This document shows positions 7,850 through 15,138 of a DNA stretch of 41,182 bases, one piece after another. The position numbers and the translations under genes are program-made. Every line of letters starts with the position of its first letter. Within the stretch, counting starts at the first letter, position 1. The notes under the pieces are model-generated. The model ran no database searches, was not told the origin of the DNA, and was given only the letters and a program-made list of their open reading frames with translations. This DNA is from JARROD01 sp037384225. Lineage in GTDB: Bacteria; Pseudomonadota; Gammaproteobacteria; Pseudomonadales; Cellvibrionaceae. Location: contig JARROD010000039.1 in the NCBI GenBank assembly GCA_037384225.1, positions 1-41,182 on the forward strand, read 5' to 3'.

Positions 7850-8926
7850 CTATGTGAGGATTAGAATAATGTTCTGCTCGGCATAAAGACGCCGCGCAAA
7901 CTCGGTGTCCTCCAGCGGTGTCGATGGCCACAGATAAAAGCCGCCATCCGGGCGTGTCACCCCCAGCGGTTCCCCCAAAATACTTAATACCGCGGTAAAC
8001 TTTTCCCGATAGCTATCGCGGTTGGCCCGTACATGGTGTTCGTCCTTCCAGGCCGCCGCGCTAGCCAATTGCACATTCAATGGCATAGCTGAGCCGTGAT
8101 AGGTGCGGTACAGCAAAAAGCGTTGTATTAATTCCGCATTGCCGGCCACAAACCCTGAGCGCAGCCCCGGTAGGTTCGAGCGCTTCGACAGACTGTGAAA
8201 GACAATGCAGCGGCGGTAATCATCGCGTCCCAGTTCCGCGCATGCCTGTAATAAACCTGCAGGTGGATTTTCCTCGTCAAAATACAGTTCCGAATAACAC
8301 TCGTCACTGGCAATAGTAAAGTCGAATTCGTCGGCCAGCGCGATTAGTTTTTTTAAGGTGGAAGTGCCGATAACGGCGCCAGTGGGGTTGCCCGGAGAGC
8401 ATAAAAACAATAACTGCGTACGCTGCCATACGCTTGCCGGGACTGTGTCGAAATCCGGCAGATAGCCATTGTCCGCCAGGCAGTTCAGAAAATAGGGCTC
8501 GGCACCGGCCAGAAGCGCCGCGCCTTCATAAATTTGATAAAAGGGGTTGGGTTGAACTACCAGCGGCGAAGGCTTGTGAGTGCGGTCGACAACGACCTGG
8601 GTAAAGGCGAACAACGCTTCGCGCGTGCCGTTTACCGGTAACACATGGTGCTCTGCCTCGAGTGACCCAGGGCGTAGTTTAAAGCGGTTAACACACCAGT
8701 CGACAATAGCCTGACGCAGCTCCGGCACGCCTTTGGTCAGCGGATAAATGCCGAGCTTATCCTGGTTGGCACTCAGGCAGTCCAGCACGAACCGCGGCGG
8801 CGGATGCTTGGGTTCGCCAATAGAAAGGGAGATCGGTTCCAGTTGTGCCGGCGGCACGGTTTGGGCTTTTAGCGCATTGAGCTTTTCAAAAGGGTAGGGG
8901 TGCAGCTTGTTCAAGTCCGGGTTCAT
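7850..8926 (-). CDS. dapC: N-succinyl-diaminopimelate aminotransferase DapC, C-terminally truncated
   Basis: This PLP-dependent class I/II aminotransferase belongs to the DapC family, which acts between DapD and DapE. Matching segments include LHPYPFEKLNAL, SLSIGEPKHPPP, LPVNGTREALFAF, NPFYQIYEGAALL, CSPGNPTGAV, DECYSELYFDE and the PLP-lysine region FHSLSKRSNLPGLRSGF. The frame stops at EQNIILILT, where relatives continue with LPGSYLxR...RVRIALV. About 35-40 residues are missing, including the C-terminal Arg that binds the substrate carboxylate in this fold. No frame in the next 100 bp restores them. The likely start is ATG 8926 (MNPDLNKL), with upstream ATGs at 8932 and 8944. A large hairpin sits just upstream. 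It may be inactive, with ArgD able to substitute. Confidence 0.85.
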   Translation of the reverse strand: MNPDLNKLHPYPFEKLNALKAQTVPPAQLEPISLSIGEPKHPPPRFVLDCLSANQDKLGIYPLTKGVPELRQAIVDWCVNRFKLRPGSLEAEHHVLPVNGTREALFAFTQVVVDRTHKPSPLVVQPNPFYQIYEGAALLAGAEPYFLNCLADNGYLPDFDTVPASVWQRTQLLFLCSPGNPTGAVIGTSTLKKLIALADEFDFTIASDECYSELYFDEENPPAGLLQACAELGRDDYRRCIVFHSLSKRSNLPGLRSGFVAGNAELIQRFLLYRTYHGSAMPLNVQLASAAAWKDEHHVRANRDSYREKFTAVLSILGEPLGVTRPDGGFYLWPSTPLEDTEFARRLYAEQNIILILT

Positions 8927-8947
8927 TGGCATTCTCAATTTCATTTA

Positions 8948-9020
8948 AGGAACGGGCACGGAATAACTTCCCGCCCCTTTATCAGTACTAAAAAGGGGAA
9001 GTTATTCCGTGCCCGTTCCT
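8948..9020. repeat. 73-bp near-perfect palindrome (25-bp arms)
   Basis: Positions 8948-8972 and 8996-9020 are exact inverted complements (25 of 25), separated by 23 nt. The arms contain CACGGAATAACTTCCC and its complement. It lies between the glnD stop (9094) and the dapC start (8926-8944), reaching to within 4-22 bp of dapC. There is no T-run of the kind expected for a simple terminator on either side. The size and perfection resemble a REPIN or MITE-like mobile palindrome, but one copy in this window cannot prove that. It may still fold in the glnD-dapC transcript. Confidence 0.9.
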
Positions 9021-9093
9021 AACCGTTAACACTGAAATGCTGGATGTCAGCAAGTCCCCTGTCTACGTGGCAGTCGGCTTTAAAGTCCGGCCA

Positions 9094-11889
9094 CTAATCC
9101 TCCTCAACCTGTTGGTCGAGCTGGCGGCGGATCTCCCGCTGCAGATCTTCGCACTGCTTGGGATCACTCAATGGCTGGCCAAAGCGATCGCTAATAAAGA
9201 AAATGTCTTCAACCCTTTCCCCAAGAGTCGTAATTTTTGCATTTTGCAGTTGAATACCAAATTCGAGAAAGATACGGCCGATATAAGCCAGTAGTCCGGG
9301 ACGATCCGGGCTGGTGACTTCCAGTATCGTATAAGCACAGTTAAGTTCATTGCTGATACTGGTACGCGTGGGCATGGCGAAGTGTTTAAGTTGGCGCGGC
9401 GTGCGGCGGCGAATGATGTCGGAATACTCATCGACCAGCCTGAGTTCGTGCAGCAGCGCCTGTTTGATCATCTCCACCCGCCGCGGATTGTCGCCAATGG
9501 GCTGATTGTTTTCATCCAGCACATAAAATGTGTCTATGGTATAACCCTGAAGCGAGCTGTACAGGCGCGCGTCCTGAATGCTCAGCCCCAGTTGCGACAG
9601 TGTTGTGGCAACGGCGACAAAGACATTATCGCGGTCGCGGGTATAGATAAAAATCTGGGTGGCGCTTTCAAGTTGGCGGTTGGTGCTCGCTTTAATCAGA
9701 ATCAGCGGGTTTTCATTGATATCGTTATTGGCTTTGTGTTTGTCGATGGCTTCGGTCTGCCAGGCAATATCCTGATAGCCCTCGCGCAAAAAGTAGTCGT
9801 CACCCAGGTCTCCCCAGAGTTCCCGTACCCGCGCTTCGTCCACACCCAGTGCAGCGAGTTTGTCGATGGCGGCTTGCTGGGTTTCATCCACCAATTCCCC
9901 CTGGTCGATGGGATTTTCCAGCCCGCGGCGCAACGCGCGTTTCGTTTCCAGATACAGTTGACGCATCAGGCTCGCGCGCCAACTGTTCCAGATATCCGGA
10001 TTGGTGGCTTTCATGTCCGCTACCGTCAGTGTGTAGAGGTAGTCCAGGTGCAGCTGGTCGCCCACTTCGAAGGCAAAGTTGCGGATTACGTCCGGATCAG
10101 AAATGTCCTGTTTCTGTGAAAACGCGGACATCAGCAGGTGTTTTTCCACCAACCAGCGCACCAGGCGGGTTTCCCGCCCATTGAGGCCGTGCTGGATGCA
10201 AAAGGCTTGCGCGTCCAGCGCGCCGAGCATGGAGTGATCGCCGCCCCGACCCTTGCCGATATCGTGGTAAAGGCCGGCGATATATAACAGCTCCGGCTTG
10301 GGCAGTCGCTTCATAATATTCGCGGCGAGGGGGAAATTTTTTTCGGCTTCGGGGTCGCAAAAATACCGCATGTTTTCGACGACCAACAGGGTGTGGGCGT
10401 CGACTGTGTAAATATGAAAAAGATCGTGCTGCATTTGCCCGGTAACCCGGCCGAATTCAGGCAGATAGCGGCCCAGTACGCCGTAGCGTTTCATGCGTTT
10501 GAGCTGCGAGTCCAGTTGGGGGGACCGCAGCAACTCCATAAACAGCCGGTTGTTGACCGGATTGAGGCGGAATGCCTCGTCGATGAGATTGCGGTTTTCC
10601 CTGATGGCGCGGATAGTGGTTGCCCGCACTCCCTGGATAGCTGGGTTTTTACCCATAAGAACAAATATTTCCATCATCGCCGAGGGCGACTTTTGGAAGA
10701 TTTCTGCGCGGGTGGCTTCTATGTAGTGGTCGCACAGTTGAAAGTGTTCATTGATAGGGGTGATTTTGCTGTTGTCGCGGTCTTGTAAAATAGCTTCGTC
10801 GAGAAACTGCAGCAGCACATCGTTGAGTTCCCGCAACGCCAGCACTATGCGGTAGTATGTGTGCATAAATTGTTCGACGGCGAGGCGTCCACCCTTATCG
10901 CGATAGCCGAATAGGATTGCCAGTTCCCGCTGGTGGTCAAACAGCAGTCGCTCCTCGGCGCGCCCGGCGATCATGTGCAGTCCGTAGCGCACTTTCCAGA
11001 GAAACTCTTCGCCTGCCAGCAGTATGGCGTATTCTTCGTCGGTGAAAAAGTCTCCTCCCGCCAGCTCTTTCAGCCTGCGCACGCAAAAATAGCGTTTGGC
11101 AACCCAGCCGATCATCTGGATATCGCGCAGGCCACCCGGCGCGTTTTTAATGTTGGGTTCCAGGTTGTATTCGGTGTTGTTGTATTTTTTATGGCGCAGA
11201 ATCTGCTCGTCCCATTTGGCGCAGAAAAACGTATCGGACGGCCAAATGGTGTCGGCATCGGTGCAGATCCGCAGTTGGTCCAACAGGTTGTTATTGCCGA
11301 CAATCGTGCGCGCTTCGAGAATATTGGTGGCGACAGTGATATCCTCCCTGGCAATTTCTTTGCATAGATTGATAGAGCGCACGCTCTGGCCGATTTCAAG
11401 GCCAATATCCCAGAGAAACGTCACCAGTTGCTCAATACTTCCCAGATAGGGATTGTCACCATCGTTTTCCAACAGTATCAGAATGTCGATGTCGGAATAC
11501 GGGAGCAGCTCTCCGCGCCCGTATCCGCCCACCGCCAGCAGAGCGATATGCCGATCCCATTTGAACTGATGCCAAGCGTAGTGCAGGATGCAGTCGATAA
11601 ATTGCGCGCGTTCGTACACCAGTGTGCGTATGTCCTCGCCTTCTTTGAAACGGGTGTCGAACTGGGTGTTGGCGGCGCTGATGGCGTCCTTAAAGATGGT
11701 AATGGAATTGTCCTGACTGAGCGCCCGGCGATCATGTGCAGTCCGTAGCGCACTTTCCAGAGAAACTCTTCGCCTGCCAGGGGCTTCGATAGCACGGTTG
11801 AGGGGCGTCTTGTTCTCAGACGAACCGCCGGACGTCCGCCTGACACTGTGCCTACCGCGGGTTATTGAAAAGTTACCTGGTTTATTCAT
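9094..11889 (-). CDS. glnD: Bifunctional [protein-PII] uridylyltransferase/uridylyl-removing enzyme
   Basis: GlnD senses glutamine and adds or removes UMP on PII proteins, controlling nitrogen assimilation. Domains in order: nucleotidyltransferase (GGYGRGELLPYSDIDILIL, Asp133 and Asp135), the GlnD linker region (EPNIKNAPGGLRD), an HD domain (LLYIAGLYHDIGKGRGGDHS, near 520-540) and two C-terminal ACT domains (about 735-820 and 845-925). The length of 931 aa is slightly long. The excess is at the N-terminus: residues 1-57 look unlike GlnD, and residues 37-57 are encoded by an exact 60-bp copy of codons 291-310 read in another frame. Family similarity begins around residue 60 (SITIFKDAI). No start codon exists between the insertion and the conserved part, so the ATG at 11889 is used. 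It starts 8 bp after map. Confidence 0.96.
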   Translation of the reverse strand: MNKPGNFSITRGRHSVRRTSGGSSENKTPLNRAIEAPGRRRVSLESALRTAHDRRALSQDNSITIFKDAISAANTQFDTRFKEGEDIRTLVYERAQFIDCILHYAWHQFKWDRHIALLAVGGYGRGELLPYSDIDILILLENDGDNPYLGSIEQLVTFLWDIGLEIGQSVRSINLCKEIAREDITVATNILEARTIVGNNNLLDQLRICTDADTIWPSDTFFCAKWDEQILRHKKYNNTEYNLEPNIKNAPGGLRDIQMIGWVAKRYFCVRRLKELAGGDFFTDEEYAILLAGEEFLWKVRYGLHMIAGRAEERLLFDHQRELAILFGYRDKGGRLAVEQFMHTYYRIVLALRELNDVLLQFLDEAILQDRDNSKITPINEHFQLCDHYIEATRAEIFQKSPSAMMEIFVLMGKNPAIQGVRATTIRAIRENRNLIDEAFRLNPVNNRLFMELLRSPQLDSQLKRMKRYGVLGRYLPEFGRVTGQMQHDLFHIYTVDAHTLLVVENMRYFCDPEAEKNFPLAANIMKRLPKPELLYIAGLYHDIGKGRGGDHSMLGALDAQAFCIQHGLNGRETRLVRWLVEKHLLMSAFSQKQDISDPDVIRNFAFEVGDQLHLDYLYTLTVADMKATNPDIWNSWRASLMRQLYLETKRALRRGLENPIDQGELVDETQQAAIDKLAALGVDEARVRELWGDLGDDYFLREGYQDIAWQTEAIDKHKANNDINENPLILIKASTNRQLESATQIFIYTRDRDNVFVAVATTLSQLGLSIQDARLYSSLQGYTIDTFYVLDENNQPIGDNPRRVEMIKQALLHELRLVDEYSDIIRRRTPRQLKHFAMPTRTSISNELNCAYTILEVTSPDRPGLLAYIGRIFLEFGIQLQNAKITTLGERVEDIFFISDRFGQPLSDPKQCEDLQREIRRQLDQQVEED
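10960..11019. repeat. 60-bp direct repeat, source copy inside glnD
   Basis: These 60 bp are identical to 11721-11780. Here they cover exactly codons 291-310 of glnD and encode a conserved GlnD segment (AGEEFLWKVRYGLH...), so this is the ancestral copy. Confidence 0.95.
11721..11780. repeat. 60-bp direct repeat, derived copy near the glnD 5' end
   Basis: An exact 60-of-60 copy of 10960-11019, 761 bp away and in the same orientation. Because 761 is not a multiple of three, it is read in another frame and gives PGRRRVSLESALRTAHDRRA at GlnD residues 37-57. At 60 bp it keeps the downstream frame intact. Confidence 0.95.
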
Positions 11890-11897
11890 AAGAAAAG

Positions 11898-12668
11898 TTA
11901 AAAAGACTCTTCCTTCCTTGCGGTCAGAACTTCAACGCCGTCTTTGGTCACGGCTAACGTATGTTCCCACTGCGCGGAGAGGCTCCGGTCGCGGGTCTCC
12001 ACTGTCCAGCCGTCAGATTTCAATTTTATATGGGGTTTGCCCGCGTTGATCATGGGTTCGATAGTGAAAGTCATGCCCTCACACAATTCCATACCGGTAT
12101 CGGGCCTGCCGTAATGCAGTACCTGAGGCTCTTCGTGAAACACGGTACCTATTCCATGTCCGCAATATTCTTTGACCACGGAGTAGTAGTTTTTTTGCGC
12201 ATGCTGCTGGATTGCATAGCCTATATCGCCGAGTCGGGTGCCCGGGTGTACCAATTCTATGCCCTTGTACAGACACTCCTGGGTCACCTTGACCAGCCGC
12301 TCCGCGTGGGCTGCGGGGGTGCCTACAAAGTACATTTTGGAGGTGTCGCCATGGTAGCCTTCATAAATAACAGTGACATCGATATTAATGATATCGCCGT
12401 TTTTCAGTACTTTCTTTTCCGAGGGGATGCCGTGACAAATAACCTGATTCACCGACGTGCATATGGACTTTGGAAAACCTTTGTAGTTGAGGCAGGCGGG
12501 GATCGCTTTTTGTACCTGGGTGATATGGTTGTGGCAGACCCGGTCGAGTTCGGCGGTAGTTACACCGGGCTTTACATGTTCTTCGATCAGTTCCAGGACT
12601 TCTGCGGCCATGCGGCCGGCAATGCGCATTTTTTCGATTTCTTCCGGTGTCTTGATTGATACTGTCAT
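11898..12668 (-). CDS. map: Methionine aminopeptidase, type I
   Basis: Map removes the initiator methionine from nascent proteins in the cytoplasm. The 256-aa protein has the pita-bread fold landmarks and all five metal ligands: D97 (INIDVTV), D108 (GYHGDTSK), H171 (GHGIGTVFHE), E204 (TIEPMI) and E235 (QWEHTLAV), plus H79 in the active site. It lacks the N-terminal zinc-finger extension of eukaryotic forms. It is divergent from rpsB and followed by glnD with only 8 bp between them, the usual arrangement in pseudomonads. Confidence 0.97.
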   Translation of the reverse strand: MTVSIKTPEEIEKMRIAGRMAAEVLELIEEHVKPGVTTAELDRVCHNHITQVQKAIPACLNYKGFPKSICTSVNQVICHGIPSEKKVLKNGDIINIDVTVIYEGYHGDTSKMYFVGTPAAHAERLVKVTQECLYKGIELVHPGTRLGDIGYAIQQHAQKNYYSVVKEYCGHGIGTVFHEEPQVLHYGRPDTGMELCEGMTFTIEPMINAGKPHIKLKSDGWTVETRDRSLSAQWEHTLAVTKDGVEVLTARKEESF

Positions 12669-12689
12669 AGGTCTCTAATTATGGGGTGC

Positions 12690-12726
12690 GAATGCTTGCG
12701 GCCTGAATGAATGCTTGCGCCTGAAT
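12690..12726. repeat. 18/19-bp tandem duplication in the map leader
   Basis: GAATGCTTGCGGCCTGAAT (12690-12708) is repeated as GAATGCTTGCGCCTGAAT (12709-12726), differing by one deleted G. It lies 22 bp upstream of the map ATG. Confidence 0.85.
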
Positions 12727-13066
12727 TAAGGGCGACGCGGGGTTTGATTCAGGTGCGACTCATACAAGTTACAAGTAGGTACAAAGTTAACCGTATTGTA
12801 AACCATGCTGGGCCATGAATATATAAAGTACTGTCCGCGGCTGCTGTGCCGGTCAGCACGATCCGTCACCTTTTCTTTGATGCTATTGTCCCGGCGGCGG
12901 GTGGCCGCGCCCGGGCCTAAACAGACTCGGGCTTTGCGGTGGAGGAACCCAGATATCCTTTATTTGCTGGCGGGTTTATGATATAAAGCGCCGCGCTGAG
13001 CCGGACTTGATGCCAGGCCGGCAATTCTCAGCCATTTAATACGATTTTTACATTAAACTGTCACAC

Positions 13067-13143
13067 ATATACCGTCACGTATATCTGGGTGCCCCGCAGG
13101 GGTTGGTATTACGGGGTATATGGAGGCTTAACCCGAAAGGAAA
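13067..13143 (+). promoter_or_regulatory. structured rpsB leader (candidate S2 autoregulatory element)
   Basis: Two perfect short stems are visible: ATATAC/GTATAT (13067-13072 with 13079-13084) and CCCC-GCA-GGGG (13092-13102). CCCCG at 13092-13096 can instead pair with CGGGG at 13112-13116, and GTATAT at 13116-13121 can compete for ATATAC. The leader ends at the GAAAGGA ribosome-binding site. Autogenous control of rpsB-tsf by S2 through the 5' leader is known in gammaproteobacteria. The match here is structural inference only. Confidence 0.4.
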
Positions 13144-13149
13144 ATGACT

Positions 13150-13899
13150 ATGCCTACCGTTAGCATGCGTGAAATGCTGCAGGCGGGTGTCCACTTTGGG
13201 CATCAAACCCGCTACTGGAATCCGAAGATGGGGCAATATATCTTTGGCGCCCGCAACAAAATACATATCATTAATCTGGAGCACACGGTTCCCGCATTTA
13301 ATGAAGCCCTGGAAGTTGTGAGAAAAATGACTTCCCAAAAGAAAAAAGTCTTGTTTGTCGGCACCAAGCGCGCCGCCCAAAAAACCATCAAGGAACAGGC
13401 CGAACGTGCCAGCCAGCCTTTTGTCAGTCACCGTTGGCTGGGTGGGATGTTGACCAACTATAAGACCATTCGCGCCTCAATCCGCCGTTATCGCGAGCTG
13501 GAAGCCCAAAGTCAGGATGGTACGTTTGACATGCTGACTAAAAAAGAAGCCTTGATGCGTACCCGAATGATGGAAAAGCTGGAGCGTTCCATCGGTGGTA
13601 TCAAGGACATGGGGGGACTGCCGGACGTCCTGTTTGTGGTGGATGTCGAGCATGAGCGCATCGCTATTCAGGAGGCCAATAAACTGGGCATTCCGGTTAT
13701 AGGTGTCGTCGATACCAACAGCGATCCGCTGGGCATCGACTATGTGATTCCCGGCAACGACGATGCCATTCGCGCTATCAAGCTGTACGTCACGGCGGTT
13801 GCTGATGCCTGTCAGGAAGGCCGCTCCAGTGTCGAGTCCGCGCCGGACAATAAAGATGAGTTTGTCGAAATCAACGACGACCAGGCGGTTGGAGAGTAA
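13150..13899 (+). CDS. rpsB: 30S ribosomal protein S2
   Basis: S2 is a small-subunit ribosomal protein. The 249-aa product matches the family throughout: VSMREMLQAGVHFGHQTRYWNPKM, FGARNKIHIINLE, KKVLFVGTKRAAQ, HRWLGGMLTNYKT, FDMLTKKEALMRTR, GGIKDMGGLPDVLFVVD and the DTNSDPLGIDYVIPGNDDAIRA segment. ATG 13150 (MPTVSM) is chosen over ATG 13144 because the AAGGA ribosome-binding site is then eight bases away and the start aligns with the family. It is followed by an intrinsic terminator before tsf. Confidence 0.98.
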   Translation: MPTVSMREMLQAGVHFGHQTRYWNPKMGQYIFGARNKIHIINLEHTVPAFNEALEVVRKMTSQKKKVLFVGTKRAAQKTIKEQAERASQPFVSHRWLGGMLTNYKTIRASIRRYRELEAQSQDGTFDMLTKKEALMRTRMMEKLERSIGGIKDMGGLPDVLFVVDVEHERIAIQEANKLGIPVIGVVDTNSDPLGIDYVIPGNDDAIRAIKLYVTAVADACQEGRSSVESAPDNKDEFVEINDDQAVGE

Positions 13900-13923
13900 G
13901 AGGGGCTTACCCAACAAAAACGC

Positions 13924-13948
13924 AAAAGGGGGCTTGGCCCCCTTTTTT
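13924..13948 (+). terminator. intrinsic terminator/attenuator between rpsB and tsf
   Basis: The stem AAAAGGGGGC / GCCCCCTTTT has a three-base TTG loop and runs into six Ts (13943-13948). It starts 25 bp after the rpsB stop and ends 107 bp before the tsf ATG. It probably lowers tsf expression relative to rpsB, or separates the two units. Confidence 0.9.
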
Positions 13949-14055
13949 CGATTCAATTAGTGTTGCGAACGCTTTGCGCTGAATATCTTGCGCTGTACTT
14001 GTGTCGTAGGTAAGCGTGAAAGCGTTCCTGTATTTTACTTAATGAGGATAGGGTC

Positions 14056-14928
14056 ATGGCAGCGATTACTGCATCGATGGTAAAAGAACTGCGCGAGCGC
14101 ACCAGTCTCGGCATGATGGAGTGTAAAAAAGCTTTGGTGGAAGCCGAAGGTGACATTGAGCTGGCTATCGAAAATCTGCGCAAAGCCAGCGGGCTCAAGG
14201 CGGCTAAAAAAGCCGATCGCACCGCGGCCGACGGCGTGGTTTCTGCCAAGGTTGCCGAAGACGGCAGTTATGCTCTGGTCGTGGAAGTCAACAGTGAAAC
14301 CGACTTTGTCGCTCGCGACGAAAACTTTTTGAATTTTGTAAAAGTGGTGACGGATAAGGCATTTGCCGAAAAACAAACCGATGTCGGTGCGTTAATGCAA
14401 GGCGATCTGGAAAGTGCCCGTGAAAGTCTGGTACAGAAAATCGGTGAAAATATCAGCGTACGCCGGGTCCGGCTGCTTGAATCCAGCGACGGTGTCATTG
14501 GTGCCTATGTGCACTCCAACAATCGTATCGCCGTACTCACCCAGCTCAAAGGCGGTAATACGGAGCTGGCAAAGGATATCTCGATGCACGTGGCGGCGGT
14601 AAATCCGCAGGTTGTCAAGCCTGAAGAGATGCCTGCCGATGTCGTTGAAAAGGAAAAAGAAATCATCAAAGCGCAGCCGGATATGGAAGGCAAGCCCGCG
14701 GAAATCATCGACAAAATGATCGGTGGGCGCATCAATAAATTTCTCAAGGAAAACAGTCTGATAGAGCAGCCATTCGTTAAAAACCCGGACCTGACTGTCG
14801 GCAAGCTGGCCAAGGAGGCCGGAGCGGAAGTCGTCGCATTTGTGCGCTTTGAAGTGGGCGAAGGCATCGAAGTGGAGGAGGTCGATTTTGCGGCGGAAGT
14901 GGCCGCACAGGTGGATGCGACCAAGTAA
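14056..14928 (+). CDS. tsf: Elongation factor Ts
   Basis: EF-Ts is the guanine-nucleotide exchange factor for EF-Tu. The 290-aa product has the UBA-like N-terminus ITASMVKELRERTSLGMMECKKAL, the core signature ELVVEVNSETDFVARDENF (here ALVVEVNSETDFVARDENF) containing the TDFVA that inserts into EF-Tu, and the two core subdomains; the coiled-coil segment includes IIDKMIGGRINKFLKE. GAGGAT precedes the ATG at a suitable distance. It is downstream of rpsB across an intrinsic terminator and upstream of pyrH. Confidence 0.98.
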   Translation: MAAITASMVKELRERTSLGMMECKKALVEAEGDIELAIENLRKASGLKAAKKADRTAADGVVSAKVAEDGSYALVVEVNSETDFVARDENFLNFVKVVTDKAFAEKQTDVGALMQGDLESARESLVQKIGENISVRRVRLLESSDGVIGAYVHSNNRIAVLTQLKGGNTELAKDISMHVAAVNPQVVKPEEMPADVVEKEKEIIKAQPDMEGKPAEIIDKMIGGRINKFLKENSLIEQPFVKNPDLTVGKLAKEAGAEVVAFVRFEVGEGIEVEEVDFAAEVAAQVDATK

Positions 14929-15049
14929 ACTGCTACCGGCAGTGCACCACCACAAGTGCAGTGCTGTATAGCAAACTTTGCCGCACTGCGACAAGAAGTA
15001 GAGTAGCACCAGCGGACTAGTAGCAGTAAGGGATAAAGTGGCTGTCCGT

Positions 15050-15081
15050 TTGGGTGACTACATGGATTAATTGGATATACT
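15050..15081 (+). promoter_or_regulatory. possible promoter upstream of pyrH
   Basis: TTGGGT at 15050-15055 lies upstream of TATACT at 15076-15081. The -10 matches sigma70 at five of six positions, but the 20-bp spacing is long; GATATA at 15074 would give 18. It is 58 bp before the pyrH ATG in a 210-bp gap. Confidence 0.3.
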
Positions 15082-15138
15082 GGGCCGGGTTAACCGGTTC
15101 GGGCAGACAACTCAGGCTCCAGCCGTGGAGAGATAGAC

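Larger units (their letters stand above)
12669..13149. other. map/rpsB divergent intergenic region
   Basis: 481 bp with no credible gene. The map side contains a short tandem duplication (12690-12726). The middle holds AT-rich promoter-like sequence (TATGATATAAAG at 12977-12988) without a well-spaced -35 that I can defend. The rpsB side contains a structured leader. At least one promoter in each direction must lie here, by inference from the gene layout. Confidence 0.7.

Noticed and set aside
9382..10119. Long plus-strand ORF (245 codons) opposite glnD
   Set aside because: Antisense shadow of GlnD's conserved HD-ACT region.
11961..12659. Plus-strand ORF opposite map
   Set aside because: Antisense to a complete methionine aminopeptidase with all metal ligands.
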